Below, piece after piece: positions 63,884-64,000 of a DNA stretch of 64,000 nucleotides; positions within the stretch are counted from its first letter, which is position 1; the number at the start of each line of letters is the position of its first letter. The notes beneath the pieces were generated by a model that worked only from the letters and a program-made list of their open reading frames with translations, was not told the DNA's origin and searched no databases. This DNA comes from Alistipes sp. (GTDB lineage: Bacteria > Bacteroidota > Bacteroidia > Bacteroidales > Rikenellaceae): contig JAGATC010000014.1 in NCBI GenBank assembly GCA_017621455.1, positions 1 to 64,000 on the forward strand, read 5' to 3'. The translations under genes were made by a program, and so were the position numbers.

Positions 63884-64000
63884 TTATTCAGTTTTAAGTA
63901 ATTCGGGGTTGTCGAATTTTCGACTATTATCAAAACTCTTATTGGCAATTTCCAATAACTCCTTAATATGTGCATTGTCATCGGTTACTTCGGGCAACTC
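63884..64000 (-). CDS. C-terminal fragment of a gene cut by the window end
   Basis: The last 38 codons (ELPEVTDDNAHIKELLEIAN ... NPELLKTE) end with TAA two bases before the next gene's ATG. Acidic, helical, no family recognisable. Same strand and spacing as the other element genes. Confidence 0.5.
   Translation of the reverse strand, partial: ELPEVTDDNAHIKELLEIANKSFDNSRKFDNPELLKTE

Overview
The window looks like a stretch of a Bacteroidales chromosome, possibly Rikenellaceae/Alistipes-like (the family-level guess is weak). Evidence: many type V (FimA/Mfa) pilus lipoproteins, DUF3575, DUF3868, DUF4906-like, BACON and GH109 families, and nine promoters of the Bacteroidetes form TTTG-N19/20-TAnnTTTG. 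Most of the window (about 4.1-49.6 kb) is one large pilus island. Ordinary genes flank it, and a tRNA gene with an apparent integrated element sits near each end.

Layout. 1-1.1 kb: N-terminal part of a tyrosine integrase and a noncoding stretch with helically phased repeats, ending at tRNA-Arg(TCT). 1.3-3.3 kb: catalase and a small secreted Cys/Gly-rich protein. 4.2-16.2 kb (+): Mfa-like operon I (DUF3575 barrel, DUF3868/OmpA/TPR protein, major fimbrillin, Mfa2-like anchor, three large accessory/tip proteins). 16.2-16.8 kb: TlpA-like lipoprotein. 24.3-17 kb (-): operon II, with three RAISDGT-type fimbrillin-like proteins carrying beta-helix-like tails, an OmpA-DUF3575 protein and an Mfa2-like lipoprotein. 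25.2-38.6 kb (+): operon III, with an OmpA-BACON-BACON-DUF3575 protein, a DUF5119-like protein, a 32-33 bp tandem repeat and six paralogous fimbrillins. 38.8-49.6 kb: two tip-type cassettes facing each other, one (+) including a fimbrillin-endonuclease fusion broken by TAG and one (-) of three genes. 50.0-50.6 kb: a 195-residue tyrosine recombinase of FimB/FimE size. 50.7-61.5 kb: GalNAc-type kinase and GH109 enzyme, two BACON lipoproteins, MscL, an ion channel with a partner lipoprotein, GlyA and a DUF2461 protein. 61.6 kb: tRNA-Met(CAT), followed by small AT-richer genes of a probable second integrated element.

How it may work. The pilus products are lipoproteins; nearly all polymerising or tip candidates carry a TR[A/S/G]-type site shortly after the lipobox, as in pilins matured by an Arg-specific protease. 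The DUF3575/OmpA proteins would be outer-membrane partners, the Mfa2-like proteins anchors, and the large proteins ending in a W-x-LP ... YWSS ... C-type-lectin-like module the tips. Operons II and III diverge from a 0.8 kb region with two outward promoters, each followed by a poly-C tract of 9-11 in the early transcript. The (-) leader also contains a terminator-like hairpin. Phase variation and attenuation are plausible.

Most unusual features: (1) dispersed extragenic hairpins sharing one rule (GTCAT-N3 ... N3'-ATCT) in five variants whose N3 pairs and inner cores change in compensating fashion, bracketing a small GIY-YIG nuclease gene; (2) inverted copies of a 30-bp element enclosing both tip cassettes beside the FimB-sized recombinase, suggesting an 11-kb inversion; (3) the fimbrillin-endonuclease fusion stopped by an amber codon directly after its lipobox; (4) the twin poly-C promoters.
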